Source: Betaproteobacteria bacterium UBA5216 (GTDB lineage Bacteria; Pseudomonadota; Gammaproteobacteria; Burkholderiales; SG8-41). From it: DNA of 64,000 bases. The stretch lies in NCBI GenBank assembly GCA_002412495.1, contig DHVE01000059.1:1-64000 (forward strand). Reading direction: 5' to 3'. Shown one piece after another: positions 35,463-45,737 of the stretch (position 1 is the stretch's first letter; the number at the start of each line of letters is the position of its first letter). The notes below the pieces were generated by a model that ran no database searches, was not told the origin of the DNA, and saw nothing but the letters and a program-made list of their open reading frames with translations. Made by a program: the position numbers and the translations under genes.

Positions 35463-37201
35463 CGGCCTTTGTAATGCAGAACATGGCGCCGCTGATGTTC
35501 GCGGCACTGGTGGTAATGCTGCTGCTCGGCTACCCGGTCGCTTTTTCGCTCGCTGCCAACGGCATTTTTTTCGGCTTGGTCGGCATTCATCTCGGCATGC
35601 TGGACGCGTCGCTGTTCCAGGCGCTACCGCAGCGCATATGGGGCGTGATGTCGAACGACACCTTGCTCGCGGTGCCGTTTTTTACTTTCATGGGATTACT
35701 GCTGGAACGCAGCGGCATGGCCGAAGACCTGCTCGACACCATCGGCCAGTTATTCGGGCCGTTGCGCGGCGGACTCGCGTTCGCGGTGATTTTCGTGGGC
35801 GCGTTGCTCGCGGCAACCACCGGGGTGGTGGCGGCCTCGGTGATTTCCATGGGCTTGATTTCGCTGCCGATCATGCTGCGCTACGGGTATGACCGCCGCT
35901 TTGCCTCCGGTGTCATTGCCGCGTCGGGCACGCTAGCGCAAATCATTCCGCCCTCGCTGGTGTTGATCATCATGGCGGATCAATTGGGGCGCTCGGTCGG
36001 CGATATGTATGCCGGCGCGTTTATTCCCGGTCTCGTGCTCGCGGGCTTGTATGCCTTGTTCGCGATGGGTGTTGCCGTGTTCAGGCCCGCGTGGGCGCCT
36101 GCGTTGCCGCTTGAAGCGCGCACGTTTCGTGAAGCCGGCGGCGGCAGCGGCATAACGTCATTGATCATGCTGATGGGAGCGGCCACGGCGGTGTCGGTGG
36201 GGTTCGCCAAGACGCGCTATCCGCCCGGCGCACCGCTGGACGAGTTGCTGGTGGTTTCCATCTCGGTGGGCGCGGGTGTTGCTTTCGTGGCGGCGCTGAT
36301 CAATCACTATTGCAAGCTGGGCCTGCTGTCGCGCATCGCGGAGCGCGTGACGTTTGTGCTGATCCCGCCGCTGGCATTGATCTTTCTGGTGTTGGGCACG
36401 ATTTTTCTCGGCGTGGCGACACCCACCGAGGGCGGCGCGATGGGCGCGACCGGCGCGCTGGTGATGGCGTTGATGCGACGCCGGCTTTCCTTCAGCCTGT
36501 TGAAGCAGGCGATGGATTCGACCGCGAAATTGACTGCCTTCGTGGTGTTCATCCTGATCGGCGCGCGCGTGTTCAGCCTCACGTTTTACGGCGTGGATGG
36601 CCATGTGTGGGTCGAACATCTGCTGGCGGATCTGCCGGGCGGGCAGCTGGGCTTTTTGATCGTCGTCAATATCCTGGTGTTCGTGCTTGCGTTTTTCCTC
36701 GACTTTTTCGAGCTGTCGTTCATTGTGGTGCCGCTCCTCGGCCCGGTGGCGGAAAAATTGGGTATCGATCTGGTCTGGTTCGGCGTGCTACTCGCCATCA
36801 ACATGCAGACGTCGTTCATGCATCCTCCGTTCGGGTTCGCGCTGTTTTATCTGCGCAGCGTCGCGCCGGCAAAGGATTACGTGGACAAGGTCACTGGCCG
36901 GCTTACCCAAAAAGTCACGTCGGCGCAGATTTACTGGGGCGCGGTGCCGTTTGTGCTGATACAGATTCTGATGGTTGCGCTGGTGATCGCTTTCCCCGGA
37001 CTTGTCACCGGCGGACTCGACAAGAAAAAGGTGTTTGACACCGGCAATATGCGCATCGAAGTGCCGGCGGAGGCGCCGCCACTGCCGGTAGTCCCTGGCG
37101 CAAGTGGCGCGGATGGCACAAACGCCGATGATGATCCGGCCAAGGCGATAGAACGTGCCATGCGCGGAGAGTCCGTGACCGTGCCTGAGCCGTCCCGGTA
37201 G
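35459..37201 (+). CDS. TRAP transporter large permease (DctM-like), extended
   Basis: A 580-residue DctM-type permease, considerably longer than the usual 420-440 residues. Start ATG 35459 overlaps the DctQ stop (ATGA). N-terminal core: YPVAFSLAANGIFFGL and IIPPSLVLIIMADQLG. A central inserted region (about residues 215-330) adds hydrophobic segments such as LLVVSISVGAGVAFVAALI. The C-terminal 40 residues are a soluble, acidic tail. It is Na+- or H+-coupled import of an organic acid handed over by the DctP protein encoded on the opposite strand at 37209. Confidence 0.85.
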   Translation: MTAFVMQNMAPLMFAALVVMLLLGYPVAFSLAANGIFFGLVGIHLGMLDASLFQALPQRIWGVMSNDTLLAVPFFTFMGLLLERSGMAEDLLDTIGQLFGPLRGGLAFAVIFVGALLAATTGVVAASVISMGLISLPIMLRYGYDRRFASGVIAASGTLAQIIPPSLVLIIMADQLGRSVGDMYAGAFIPGLVLAGLYALFAMGVAVFRPAWAPALPLEARTFREAGGGSGITSLIMLMGAATAVSVGFAKTRYPPGAPLDELLVVSISVGAGVAFVAALINHYCKLGLLSRIAERVTFVLIPPLALIFLVLGTIFLGVATPTEGGAMGATGALVMALMRRRLSFSLLKQAMDSTAKLTAFVVFILIGARVFSLTFYGVDGHVWVEHLLADLPGGQLGFLIVVNILVFVLAFFLDFFELSFIVVPLLGPVAEKLGIDLVWFGVLLAINMQTSFMHPPFGFALFYLRSVAPAKDYVDKVTGRLTQKVTSAQIYWGAVPFVLIQILMVALVIAFPGLVTGGLDKKKVFDTGNMRIEVPAEAPPLPVVPGASGADGTNADDDPAKAIERAMRGESVTVPEPSR

Positions 37202-37208
37202 GTGCCGG

Positions 37209-38375
<1,167 letters not shown>

Positions 38376-38714
38376 TCAGCGTGGCGGTTCTCCGGCAACT
38401 ACGTAAGCCCAGAGCGCCTTGATGTCGTCGGGTTTTAATACGTCGCCCCATGGCGGCATTGCCTTGGTACCGTTGGTCACCGACTCGACAAACCGCTCGG
38501 GCTTGTCGCGTGGAAACGTCGCCAGATCGATGCCCCATTGCGGTCCCTGCATGCGTACACCGTGGCAGGATTCGCAGTTCGACGCGTAAAGTTGAGCGCC
38601 CTGTTTAATCTGAGCTGGCGAAAACGAGGTTCCGCTGGTGTTTTGCGCCACGCCCCCCCCACTGGCGCACAGTAGCGCCAGCGTGAAGAGCGCGTGCTTT
38701 GCCGCACGCGCCAT
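38376..38714 (-). CDS. Periplasmic c-type cytochrome
   Basis: A 112-residue class I monohaem cytochrome c. Signal peptide residues 1-24 (VAQ). Haem attachment site C47-ESC50-H51; sixth-ligand candidate M86 in GTKAMPPWG. The length is normal for a soluble small cytochrome. It lies 13 bp downstream of the PQQ dehydrogenase gene on the same strand and is presumably its electron acceptor, feeding the respiratory chain. Confidence 0.88.
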   Translation of the reverse strand: MARAAKHALFTLALLCASGGGVAQNTSGTSFSPAQIKQGAQLYASNCESCHGVRMQGPQWGIDLATFPRDKPERFVESVTNGTKAMPPWGDVLKPDDIKALWAYVVAGEPPR

Positions 38715-38727
38715 GGTGTCGTTCCTC

Positions 38728-40404
38728 CTACTCGGGCATCAGCGCAAACGTCCAGATCGAGCTGCCCTGCGGCACCTTGGCGCCGACTTGTCCGCGCGCG
38801 AGACTGCCGCCCAGCCCCGATGCCACGGTTACGTATTGCACGCCTTTATGCGTGTAGGTGATGGGTGGCGCGTTGACGCTGGAGGTGGTTTTGAATTTCC
38901 ACAGCGTCTTGCCGGTTTCTTCGTCAAGCGCGAGGAATTCGCCGCTCGGCATGCCGGTGAACAGCAAGCCGCCATCGGTCGCCAGCACACTGCCCGAGCT
39001 GGCCATGTCGGTGATCGGCACCTTCCATTTGAATTTGCCGGTGAGCGGATCCATCGCCACGTGATAACCCACCACGTCGCCCGGCTTGATGACCGGTGCG
39101 CGGCCCCGGGTGGCAGTATTGGGCTCGCCCAGACGCTGGAATTTATACGGCACGAATTGCTGGATGCGCGGTAGATCCCACGTATTCAGATACGCCAGAT
39201 TGGTTTTCGGATTGAACGCGAACATGATGGCGTTGGTGCCGCGTTGCGGATAGAGCTCGACCTCTTCACCCTTCATCAGGCGATCGGCCACATCGGTCAG
39301 CACCGGACGGCCGGTTTTCAGATCAACGTGCGTGGCCCAGGTCACGCGCGTCATCGGGTGCGCGGCGATCAGCTTGCCGTTGGTGCGGTCGATCACATAC
39401 AAGAAACCGTTCTTGTTGCCGTTCAACACGACCTTGCGCATCTGGCCGTCGATGCGCAGTTCCGCCAGCACCAGTTCGTTGGTGGCATCCACGTCATACA
39501 GATCGTTAGGCGTGTACTGGTAGTGCCAGACGATCTCGCCGGTTTTCGGACGAATCGCCACCACGCAGTTGGTGTAGAGCGCATCGCCATTGCCGCGATA
39601 CTTGGCATCGTACGGCCCAGCGTTACCCACACCCCAGTAGACCAGATCCAGTTCGGGATCGTACGAACCGGTCTGCCAGGTGGAGGCGCCGCCGATCTTC
39701 CATGCATCCGGTATCGAATCCGCCGTCTTCGGCCAGGTTTCGTGGCCCGGCTCGCCCGGCGCGGGAATCATGTGCTTGCGCCACAGTTCCTTGCCGGTTT
39801 CCGGATCCCAGCCGACCAGAAAGCCGCGCGTGGCATGTTCGCCGCCGCTGGTGCCTGAAATCAGCACGCCGTTGGCGATCAACGGCGAGGCGACGCCCTT
39901 GTAGCCTTCCTTGAAATCGGCGAACGGCGTTTTCCAGATCTGCTTGCCGGTTTTCATGTCGAGTGCGACCAAGTGCGCGTCGAGGGTGGTGCGGTAGAGC
40001 TTGCCGTTGTAGAGGGTGGGTGAACCGCGGTAAATGGCGCCCGACGTCGAGATGCGCAGTACCGCGCGATCATATTCCACTTGCGTGCGCCAGATTTGCT
40101 TGCCGGTGGCGACATCCAGCGCGAACGTCCAATGGCCATTTACCACATACATTACGCCGTTATATACAACCGGCTGCGCGAGTTCGCCGGTCTCGCTCAT
40201 GGTGTTCGTCGCCCAGATGGGCACCAGTCGCTTGACGTTGGATTTATTAATCTGATTCAGCGGACTGTACATCTGTAACTTGCGGCTCATGCCGAAGCTC
40301 AGCACGTTTTCCGTATTCTTGCCGTCGTTGATCAACTCATCGTACGACTGTGCCATGGCCAACGCGGACCACGAAATCAGCATGGTTGCCAAAATCCTTT
40401 TCAT
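38728..40404 (-). CDS. PQQ-dependent alcohol dehydrogenase, lanthanide-type active site
   Basis: A 558-residue eight-bladed propeller quinoprotein. Signal peptide MKRILATMLISWSALAMAQ. Metal ligands: E189 (GTSGGE), N261 (WGVGNAGP) and D304. At D304-V-D306 an Asp sits two residues after the catalytic Asp, as in lanthanide-dependent XoxF/ExaF rather than calcium MxaF (Ala). The vicinal cysteine pair present in methanol dehydrogenases is replaced by T120-S121. It oxidises an alcohol or hydroxy compound in the periplasm, passing electrons to the cytochrome encoded next. ATG 40404 has AGGGGG upstream. Confidence 0.85.
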   Translation of the reverse strand: MKRILATMLISWSALAMAQSYDELINDGKNTENVLSFGMSRKLQMYSPLNQINKSNVKRLVPIWATNTMSETGELAQPVVYNGVMYVVNGHWTFALDVATGKQIWRTQVEYDRAVLRISTSGAIYRGSPTLYNGKLYRTTLDAHLVALDMKTGKQIWKTPFADFKEGYKGVASPLIANGVLISGTSGGEHATRGFLVGWDPETGKELWRKHMIPAPGEPGHETWPKTADSIPDAWKIGGASTWQTGSYDPELDLVYWGVGNAGPYDAKYRGNGDALYTNCVVAIRPKTGEIVWHYQYTPNDLYDVDATNELVLAELRIDGQMRKVVLNGNKNGFLYVIDRTNGKLIAAHPMTRVTWATHVDLKTGRPVLTDVADRLMKGEEVELYPQRGTNAIMFAFNPKTNLAYLNTWDLPRIQQFVPYKFQRLGEPNTATRGRAPVIKPGDVVGYHVAMDPLTGKFKWKVPITDMASSGSVLATDGGLLFTGMPSGEFLALDEETGKTLWKFKTTSSVNAPPITYTHKGVQYVTVASGLGGSLARGQVGAKVPQGSSIWTFALMPE

Positions 40405-40617
40405 TTTTAACGCCCCCTGTTTGTTACATCGCAACAAAAATCAATTATATTCCGGCGCTGCCGTAAGGCGCCGTTGCCGATTACAGTATCTTCGGCCCGG
40501 CAATTGAGGTCAAGCGTCCGGGTGTATCCGGGCACATCCCGGCGTGCCGTGGTGCGTCCGCATGCCGGGGTGCGCTGGGCCGTGAGTTGCGGCCCCCGCC
40601 TATTTGGTGCTTAATGG
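40405..40617. other. Divergent intergenic region with CCGGG-rich inverted words
   Basis: This 213-bp region separates the PQQ dehydrogenase gene from a Bug receptor gene transcribed the other way. It contains repeated ccggg/cccgg words (about 40515-40580) that can form several hairpins, but no clear promoter box was identified. Confidence 0.3.
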
Positions 40618-41682
40618 ATGTTCAATACACGTTCTTCCAATGCCACGCCCGTGTCGTCCTTGAAGAATCATCTATCGGTTACGCTCTCCGTCCGCATCCC
40701 GAAACGATGGATCGGAGGCCTGTTCGCGGCCGCGTGGTTTTGCACGGCGCCGTGCCTGGCCACGACGCCGCCTCTGCCGAACGAGTTTCCCGTCAAACCC
40801 ATCCGCATCATCGTGGCGTCGTCGGTCGGCGCGGCGGATGATTTTTTTGCACGCCTGCTGGCCGATGAACTGGAGACGCTCTACCAGCGCCGCGTGCTGA
40901 TCGAGAATCGGCCGGGCGCGGGCGGATTGATCGGCAATGCGCGCATGTCCAAGGCGCAGGCCGACGGTTACACCTTGGGCATGGTCGGCGTGACACGTTT
41001 GATCAGCGAACTGATGCGCGAAGAGCCGCCCTATCGCGCCTTGGGCGATATCGTCGGCGTGGCCCACGTGGCGTCGATCACCAATGTGCTGGCGGTCACG
41101 CGCGCGCTGCCGGTTTCCACCGCGCGTGAGTTCGTGACGTATGCGCGGGTGCGTCCCGGCGAACTGAACTACGCGTCGCTCGGCATCGGCTCGGCGTCGC
41201 ATCTGGCCGCCGAGGTGTTTTCGCGCGCGCTCGGCATCGACGCGGTGCACGTGCCGTTCCGCGTGGCATCGGATTCTTTTGTGGAAATGGCGCTGGGCCG
41301 CGTGCATTACGCGATCTACACCCTGCCCGCCGCGCTGGGCCCGGTGCGCGAAGGCCGCTTGCGCGCGCTGGCCGTGATGACGCCGCAGCGCAGCCCCACG
41401 CTGCCCAACGTGCCGGCGATCACCGAGGTGGGCCTGCCCGAAGCGCAGTTCGACAGTTGGTGCGGTATTGTCGCGCCCACCGGCACGCCGCGCCGCATCG
41501 TCGAGCAATTGCATAGCGATATCATGCGTGTGCTGCGCAAGTCGGCGCTGCGCGCGCGTTTCGTGAATCAGGGCGCCGAATCAACGCCCGATACCACGCC
41601 GGACGGATTCATGCGGCACATGCAGGGCGAGTATCTGCGTTTTCAGTCGATTATCCGGGTGGGCGGCATCAGGCCAGAGTGA
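40618..41682 (+). CDS. Bug-type periplasmic solute receptor
   Basis: A 354-residue receptor; the signal core is IGGLFAAAWFCTAPCLA after a 30-residue n-region, so the start may be slightly later. The binding loop is IVASSVGAADDFFAR, Ala-rich and unlike the P-x-G-G form; the second signature is YASLGIGSASHLAAE; the third is HVPFRVASDSFVEMALG, lacking PYKG. It starts a five-gene plus-strand cluster with a VOC protein, an oxidoreductase and an MmgE/PrpD protein. Confidence 0.86.
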   Translation: MFNTRSSNATPVSSLKNHLSVTLSVRIPKRWIGGLFAAAWFCTAPCLATTPPLPNEFPVKPIRIIVASSVGAADDFFARLLADELETLYQRRVLIENRPGAGGLIGNARMSKAQADGYTLGMVGVTRLISELMREEPPYRALGDIVGVAHVASITNVLAVTRALPVSTAREFVTYARVRPGELNYASLGIGSASHLAAEVFSRALGIDAVHVPFRVASDSFVEMALGRVHYAIYTLPAALGPVREGRLRALAVMTPQRSPTLPNVPAITEVGLPEAQFDSWCGIVAPTGTPRRIVEQLHSDIMRVLRKSALRARFVNQGAESTPDTTPDGFMRHMQGEYLRFQSIIRVGGIRPE

Positions 41683-41717
41683 TCGTATCCAGATTCAAAA
41701 TTTTCAGGGAGACAAGC

Positions 41718-42077
41718 ATGACCATCAAGCTCAACCATCTGCACATCAAGACCAAAACGCCGGAGAAAACCGCGAAGTTTTACGTCGATACCTTCGGCGC
41801 GAAAATCACCAGTCAATCGCCGACCGGCGGTTATCGCGTTGATCTGGACGGGCTTTCGCTGAACATCACCGAACTGCACCCGACGCAGAAGCGCGAGCAG
41901 CGTTACGGCATGGAACATATCGCGATGGATACCGATGAGCTGGATTCGCTGGTCGCCAAACTCAAGGCGCAAAATATCGGCATCCTTGAAGAAACCATCG
42001 TCACCGGCAATCGCCGCGTGTGTTTTTTCGAGGGACCGGACGGCGTGCAGCTTGAATTCATTGAAATGAAGAAATAA
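41718..42077 (+). CDS. VOC-family metalloprotein
   Basis: A 119-residue single VOC domain (glyoxalase I / extradiol dioxygenase fold). Metal-site candidates are H8-x-H in LNHLHIK, H76-like in YGMEHIAMD and E115 in VQLEFIEM, giving the H/E ligand set. ATG 41718 follows AGGGAGA. It may be an epimerase or isomerase. The following oxidoreductase gene starts 41 bp downstream. Confidence 0.8.
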   Translation: MTIKLNHLHIKTKTPEKTAKFYVDTFGAKITSQSPTGGYRVDLDGLSLNITELHPTQKREQRYGMEHIAMDTDELDSLVAKLKAQNIGILEETIVTGNRRVCFFEGPDGVQLEFIEMKK

Positions 42078-42080
42078 TTT

Positions 42081-42100
42081 AAGTATATGTTTTTAAACAA
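42081..42100 (+). promoter_or_regulatory. Recurrent AT-rich motif upstream of the Gfo/Idh gene
   Basis: The sequence aagtatatgtttttaaacaa lies between the VOC and Gfo/Idh/MocA genes. Its 16 bases atatgtttttaaacaa are identical, in inverted orientation, to part of the motif at 30235-30250, and its left half matches 21763-21775 (aagtatatgttt). Being intergenic in three GC-rich contexts, it may be a shared binding site. Confidence 0.4.
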
Positions 42101-42118
42101 TATTTTTTGGAGAATGTG

Positions 42119-43225
42119 ATGTCGAAATCTGATCCGTTACGTGTCGCGTTTATCGGTGCGGGCGGGCGCTGGGGTCCCAATGCCCACGGTCCCGTGCTGC
42201 AAAAAGTGCCGGAGGTAAATCTGCATGCGGTGTGTACCGCGCATGCCGATACCGCGCAGGCCGCCGCCGATAAATACGGCGTGAAAAAGGCCTACAGCGA
42301 TCTCAAGGCCATGGGCGCCGATGCGCAAATCGAAGCCGCGCTGGTTGCCGTGCGCGTGCCCGCGCATTACAAAATCACCATGGCGGCGCTCGAAGCCGGC
42401 AAGCATGTTTACTGCGAATGGCCGCTCGGCGCCAACACGAAAGAAGCCGAGGAAATGGCGGCCATGGCGCGCCAGAAAAAGGTGCGTACCATGGTGGGCT
42501 TGCAACGCCGCGCCTCCCCCGCGTATCAATACATGCGCGAGCTGATTCAGCAGGGCTACGTCGGCAAAATGTTGTCGGTGAACATGACGCACATGGGCAG
42601 TGGCGTGCTCACGCGCACCTCGGACCGCACTTGGCAGAAAGACGTGACGCTGGGCGCGAACACGCTGACCATCACCTTCGGGCATTCGATGGATGCGTTG
42701 TGCATGGTGGCTGGCGAACTCGCGGAAGTATCGGCGGTGGTCAGCACGCAAGTGCCCCAATGGTTCGAGACCGACACCAAGAAATACGTCGATGTCACGT
42801 CGCCCGACAACATCATGTTGTCGGGCCGGCTCGACAACGGCGCGGTGGTCAGCGCCAACCTCGGCGTGCATCCGTACCACGGCAGCGGTTACCGCTTCGA
42901 GATTTACGGCACCGAGGGCACGCTGATGATGATTGGCGGCGGCGAGGCGGGGCAGGAAGTCAAACGCAAAATCATGGGCGGCAAAAAAGACGACAAGACC
43001 TTGCAAGAGTTGCCGGTGCCGGAGCGTTTTAAAACCGTGCCGGAAGAAATTCGCAATGGCGGGCCATCGTATGACGTGGGGCAGATGTGGGTACAGTTCG
43101 CCCACGCGGTGCGCACCGGCGGCCCTGTCGAAGCGGATTTCGAGCACGCCGTGCGGCGGCATCGCATGCTGGATGCCATCCGGCGCGCGTCCGAAACCGG
43201 ACAGCGGCAAAAGGTAGTGCTGTAG
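42119..43225 (+). CDS. Gfo/Idh/MocA-family NAD(P)-dependent oxidoreductase
   Basis: A 368-residue oxidoreductase. The Rossmann nucleotide-binding start is RVAFIGAGGRWGPNAHGP; the family catalytic EKP-like segment reads YCEWPLGANTKEAEEMAAMA (Glu-Trp-Pro instead of Glu-Lys-Pro, so the usual lysine is replaced), with a later H-x-D-type region at FGHSMDALCMVAG. GGAGAATGTG precedes ATG 42119. It would oxidise a sugar or cyclitol-like hydroxyl. It follows the VOC gene and precedes the perfect 13-bp terminator stem at 43278. Confidence 0.84.
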   Translation: MSKSDPLRVAFIGAGGRWGPNAHGPVLQKVPEVNLHAVCTAHADTAQAAADKYGVKKAYSDLKAMGADAQIEAALVAVRVPAHYKITMAALEAGKHVYCEWPLGANTKEAEEMAAMARQKKVRTMVGLQRRASPAYQYMRELIQQGYVGKMLSVNMTHMGSGVLTRTSDRTWQKDVTLGANTLTITFGHSMDALCMVAGELAEVSAVVSTQVPQWFETDTKKYVDVTSPDNIMLSGRLDNGAVVSANLGVHPYHGSGYRFEIYGTEGTLMMIGGGEAGQEVKRKIMGGKKDDKTLQELPVPERFKTVPEEIRNGGPSYDVGQMWVQFAHAVRTGGPVEADFEHAVRRHRMLDAIRRASETGQRQKVVL

Positions 43226-43277
43226 TCGTGTCGTAGTCGTTCTGTACCGGCGGCTGCATTGTAATTTCTTGTAGGTA

Positions 43278-43323
43278 CGAGCCGATTGAGGCGATCCGCT
43301 CAATCGGCTCGCGCAAATTTTTT
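43278..43323 (+). terminator. Strong inverted repeat with T-run, downstream of Gfo/Idh
   Basis: Perfect 13-bp arms cgagccgattgag and ctcaatcggctcg, separated by eight bases, are followed after a few bases by six T residues (43318-43323). It lies in a 137-bp gap before the next gene, whose start is 39 bp beyond. It can act as an intrinsic terminator, or as an operator or attenuator for the MmgE/PrpD gene. Confidence 0.6.
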
Positions 43324-43362
43324 GCACAGGCATTCATTGCGGATCTTTCATCTGGAGTCGTC

Positions 43363-44745
43363 GTGGTAGATCCCATACTGGCCAGCATCGCAACGTTCGC
43401 AAATACACTCACCTTTCGTGACCTGTCGGCCGCCGCCGTGCAGGCGAGTAAAGAACGCATGCTGGATGCCATCGCCTGTGGCATTGCCGCGCATGATTGC
43501 GACACCGCAGCCGTGGGCCGCTCGCTGGCCGGTGGCGCATCCCGTCCCGAGTGGGCGGGTCGCTTGCTGGGTAGCAAAAAGCTGGCGGCCGCCGACGCGG
43601 CGGCGTTTGTAAACACCTGCATGATTCGCAATCTGGATTTGAACGACATCATACAGGGCGGCCACCCAAGCGATGGTCTGGGGGCGCTACTCGCCGTGGC
43701 GCCGCAGGTTGGCGCATCCGGCGAGCGGCTGATTACCGCGATGGTGGTGATGTATGAAATTATTATCCGCCTGCAGCGCGCCGCGCGGATACGCGAAAAA
43801 GGCTGGGATCAGGGTTATGCCCTCGGCGTGGGCCTTGCGGCGGCGCTGGCTAATCTCATGGGGCTGGGGCGCGAGGCCACCTTGAACGCGATTGCCATCA
43901 CCGGCGTGGGCAACGTGCCGATGCGCGCCACGCGCGCGGGCCAGCTTTCCATGTGGAAGGGCGCGGCGACGGCCTACGCCGTGCGCAACGCGGTTTACGG
44001 CGTGCAGTTGGCCGCCACCGGCATGACGGGGCCGGAGGCGCCTTTCAGTGGGCGTCACGGTTTGACGGATTTGATTTCGGGGCCAATTGAGCTCTTGCCT
44101 TTTCCCCCGGGAGCGGCGGCGGATTTTTTTATTCCCACCGTTTACATCAAGTACTGGCCGGTTGCTTACAGCTTGCAATCGGTGATCTGGGCCGGCATCG
44201 AACTGCGCAAGCGTGTAGCCGCGGATCAACTGGCGAGCGTGGTGGTGTACACCTATGAATTCTCCTGGAACGAAAGCGGCAACGAGCCGGCCAAGTGGGA
44301 TCCGCAAACACGCGAGACCGCCGATCACAGCATCCCTTACGTACTGGCGCGCACGTTGCTGCATGGCTTGATTGATCAGCAGGCGTTTGTGCCGGCGTCG
44401 TACCTCGATCCCGCGATACGGCCGCTGATGAACTGCATCGATGTGCGCGTTGACGACGGCATCGAGCAGGAAGTGCAGCGCGGCATCATTCATTTGCGCG
44501 TGATTGCCAAGGATCGTTCGGGGAAGGCGCACGAGATCGATATCGTGAATCCGCCCGGACACGACAAAAATCCGTTTACCGCCAAGGATCTGGCCGCCAA
44601 ATTTACCCGCCTGTGCGCGCCGAAACTCGGCAAACGCCGCGCCGCAACTGCGTTGCGGCACTGGCAGAATATCGAGACCTGCGCCGAATTGAAGCCCGCG
44701 CTGGATGCGCTCGTCGTGAAAGCGGGTTTGGGTGCCCGCGGCTGA
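43363..44745 (+). CDS. MmgE/PrpD family protein (GTG start)
   Basis: A 460-residue MmgE/PrpD-family protein, normal in length. The GTG at 43363 has GGAG upstream. Family features include ADAAAFVNTCMIRNLDLND, GGHPSDGLGALLAVA and the C-terminal domain GLTDLISG...YKYWPVAYSLQS. The dehydratase-type activity is on an unknown tri- or dicarboxylate. Its TGA overlaps the Bug start (TGATG), so it is linked to receptor synthesis. This mirrors the PrpD/Bug unit at 8817-11181. Confidence 0.84.
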   Translation: MVDPILASIATFANTLTFRDLSAAAVQASKERMLDAIACGIAAHDCDTAAVGRSLAGGASRPEWAGRLLGSKKLAAADAAAFVNTCMIRNLDLNDIIQGGHPSDGLGALLAVAPQVGASGERLITAMVVMYEIIIRLQRAARIREKGWDQGYALGVGLAAALANLMGLGREATLNAIAITGVGNVPMRATRAGQLSMWKGAATAYAVRNAVYGVQLAATGMTGPEAPFSGRHGLTDLISGPIELLPFPPGAAADFFIPTVYIKYWPVAYSLQSVIWAGIELRKRVAADQLASVVVYTYEFSWNESGNEPAKWDPQTRETADHSIPYVLARTLLHGLIDQQAFVPASYLDPAIRPLMNCIDVRVDDGIEQEVQRGIIHLRVIAKDRSGKAHEIDIVNPPGHDKNPFTAKDLAAKFTRLCAPKLGKRRAATALRHWQNIETCAELKPALDALVVKAGLGARG

Positions 44746-45722
44746 TGCGCGCGCCGTACTGGGGCTTGGCCTGGGCGGTGTTGCTGCCGGCACAGGCAGT
44801 GATGGCAGCACAGGCAGAGAGGGTGGAGAGCTACCCGGCGAAACCCATCCGCGTCATTGTGCCGTTTCCGGCGGGTGGTGGCGCGGATCTCATCGCACGC
44901 GTAGTGACGCAAAAACTCACCGAGGCGTGGGGACAGCAGGTGGTGGTGGACAACCGCGCCGGAGCCGGCACCCTCATCGGTGCCGAGATCGCGGCGAGGG
45001 CCACGCCCGACGGCTATACGCTGATCATGGTCAATCCGGCGCATGCCATCAATCCGGCCCTGCGCAACCTGCCGTTTGATTCGATCCGGGATTTCACGCC
45101 GGTGAGCCTTATCGCCACGCAAGCGGGTCTGCTGGTCGTGCATCCGTCGCTGCCCGCGCACAGTGTCAGGGAATTCATTGCACTGGCTCGTGCCAAGCCG
45201 CAGGCACTGCGTTACGCGTCCGCAGGCGTCGGCAGCGTGGCGCATCTTGCCGCTGAACTGTTTGCCAGCATCACATCGGTGAAAGTAACGCACGTGCCGT
45301 ATAAAGGCACCGCGGGTTACATGCCCGACCTGTTGAGCGGCCGCGTCGAATTCATGTTCGCGCCGATGGCCAATGTGCTGCAACAGGCGCAGTCCGGCAA
45401 GTTGCGAGCACTCGCGGTAACGTCCAGCAAACGCGTTGCAGCGCTGCCCGAGTTGCCCACGGTGATGGAGGAGGGTGTGCCCGGTTATCAGGCCATGTCG
45501 TGGTACCTGCTGCTCGCGCCCGCGAAAACGCCCGCGCCCATTGTCGGCAAACTCGCCGTCGAGACCACGAAGCTACTCAAATTGCCGGAAGTGCAAAAGC
45601 GCATGGCGCGGGAAGGCGCCGACGCGGCCGGTGGCACCGCTGCCGAAGCGCTGCGTTTTCTGCAAGACGAAACGGCGCTGTGGGGCAAAGTCATCCGTAG
45701 CGCGAACATCAAGGCGGAATAG
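44745..45722 (+). CDS. Bug-type periplasmic solute receptor, coupled to MmgE/PrpD
   Basis: A 325-residue receptor with signal MRAPYWGLAWAVLLPAQAVM. Canonical signatures: IVPFPAGGGADLIAR, YASAGVGSVAHLAAE, HVPYKGTAGYMPDLLSG. The ATG overlaps the TGA of the MmgE/PrpD gene by one base (TGATG), so translation is coupled. It converges on the Bug gene at 45738, with 15 bp between the stops. Confidence 0.9.
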   Translation: MRAPYWGLAWAVLLPAQAVMAAQAERVESYPAKPIRVIVPFPAGGGADLIARVVTQKLTEAWGQQVVVDNRAGAGTLIGAEIAARATPDGYTLIMVNPAHAINPALRNLPFDSIRDFTPVSLIATQAGLLVVHPSLPAHSVREFIALARAKPQALRYASAGVGSVAHLAAELFASITSVKVTHVPYKGTAGYMPDLLSGRVEFMFAPMANVLQQAQSGKLRALAVTSSKRVAALPELPTVMEEGVPGYQAMSWYLLLAPAKTPAPIVGKLAVETTKLLKLPEVQKRMAREGADAAGGTAAEALRFLQDETALWGKVIRSANIKAE

Positions 45723-45737
45723 TCGCCCGCTCACCCG

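Noticed and set aside
42293..42419. Additional Crp/Fnr boxes elsewhere in the window
   Set aside because: Isolated ttgac or gtcaa words occur in many genes, but no second half-site with a four-base spacer was noticed outside the four intergenic sites.
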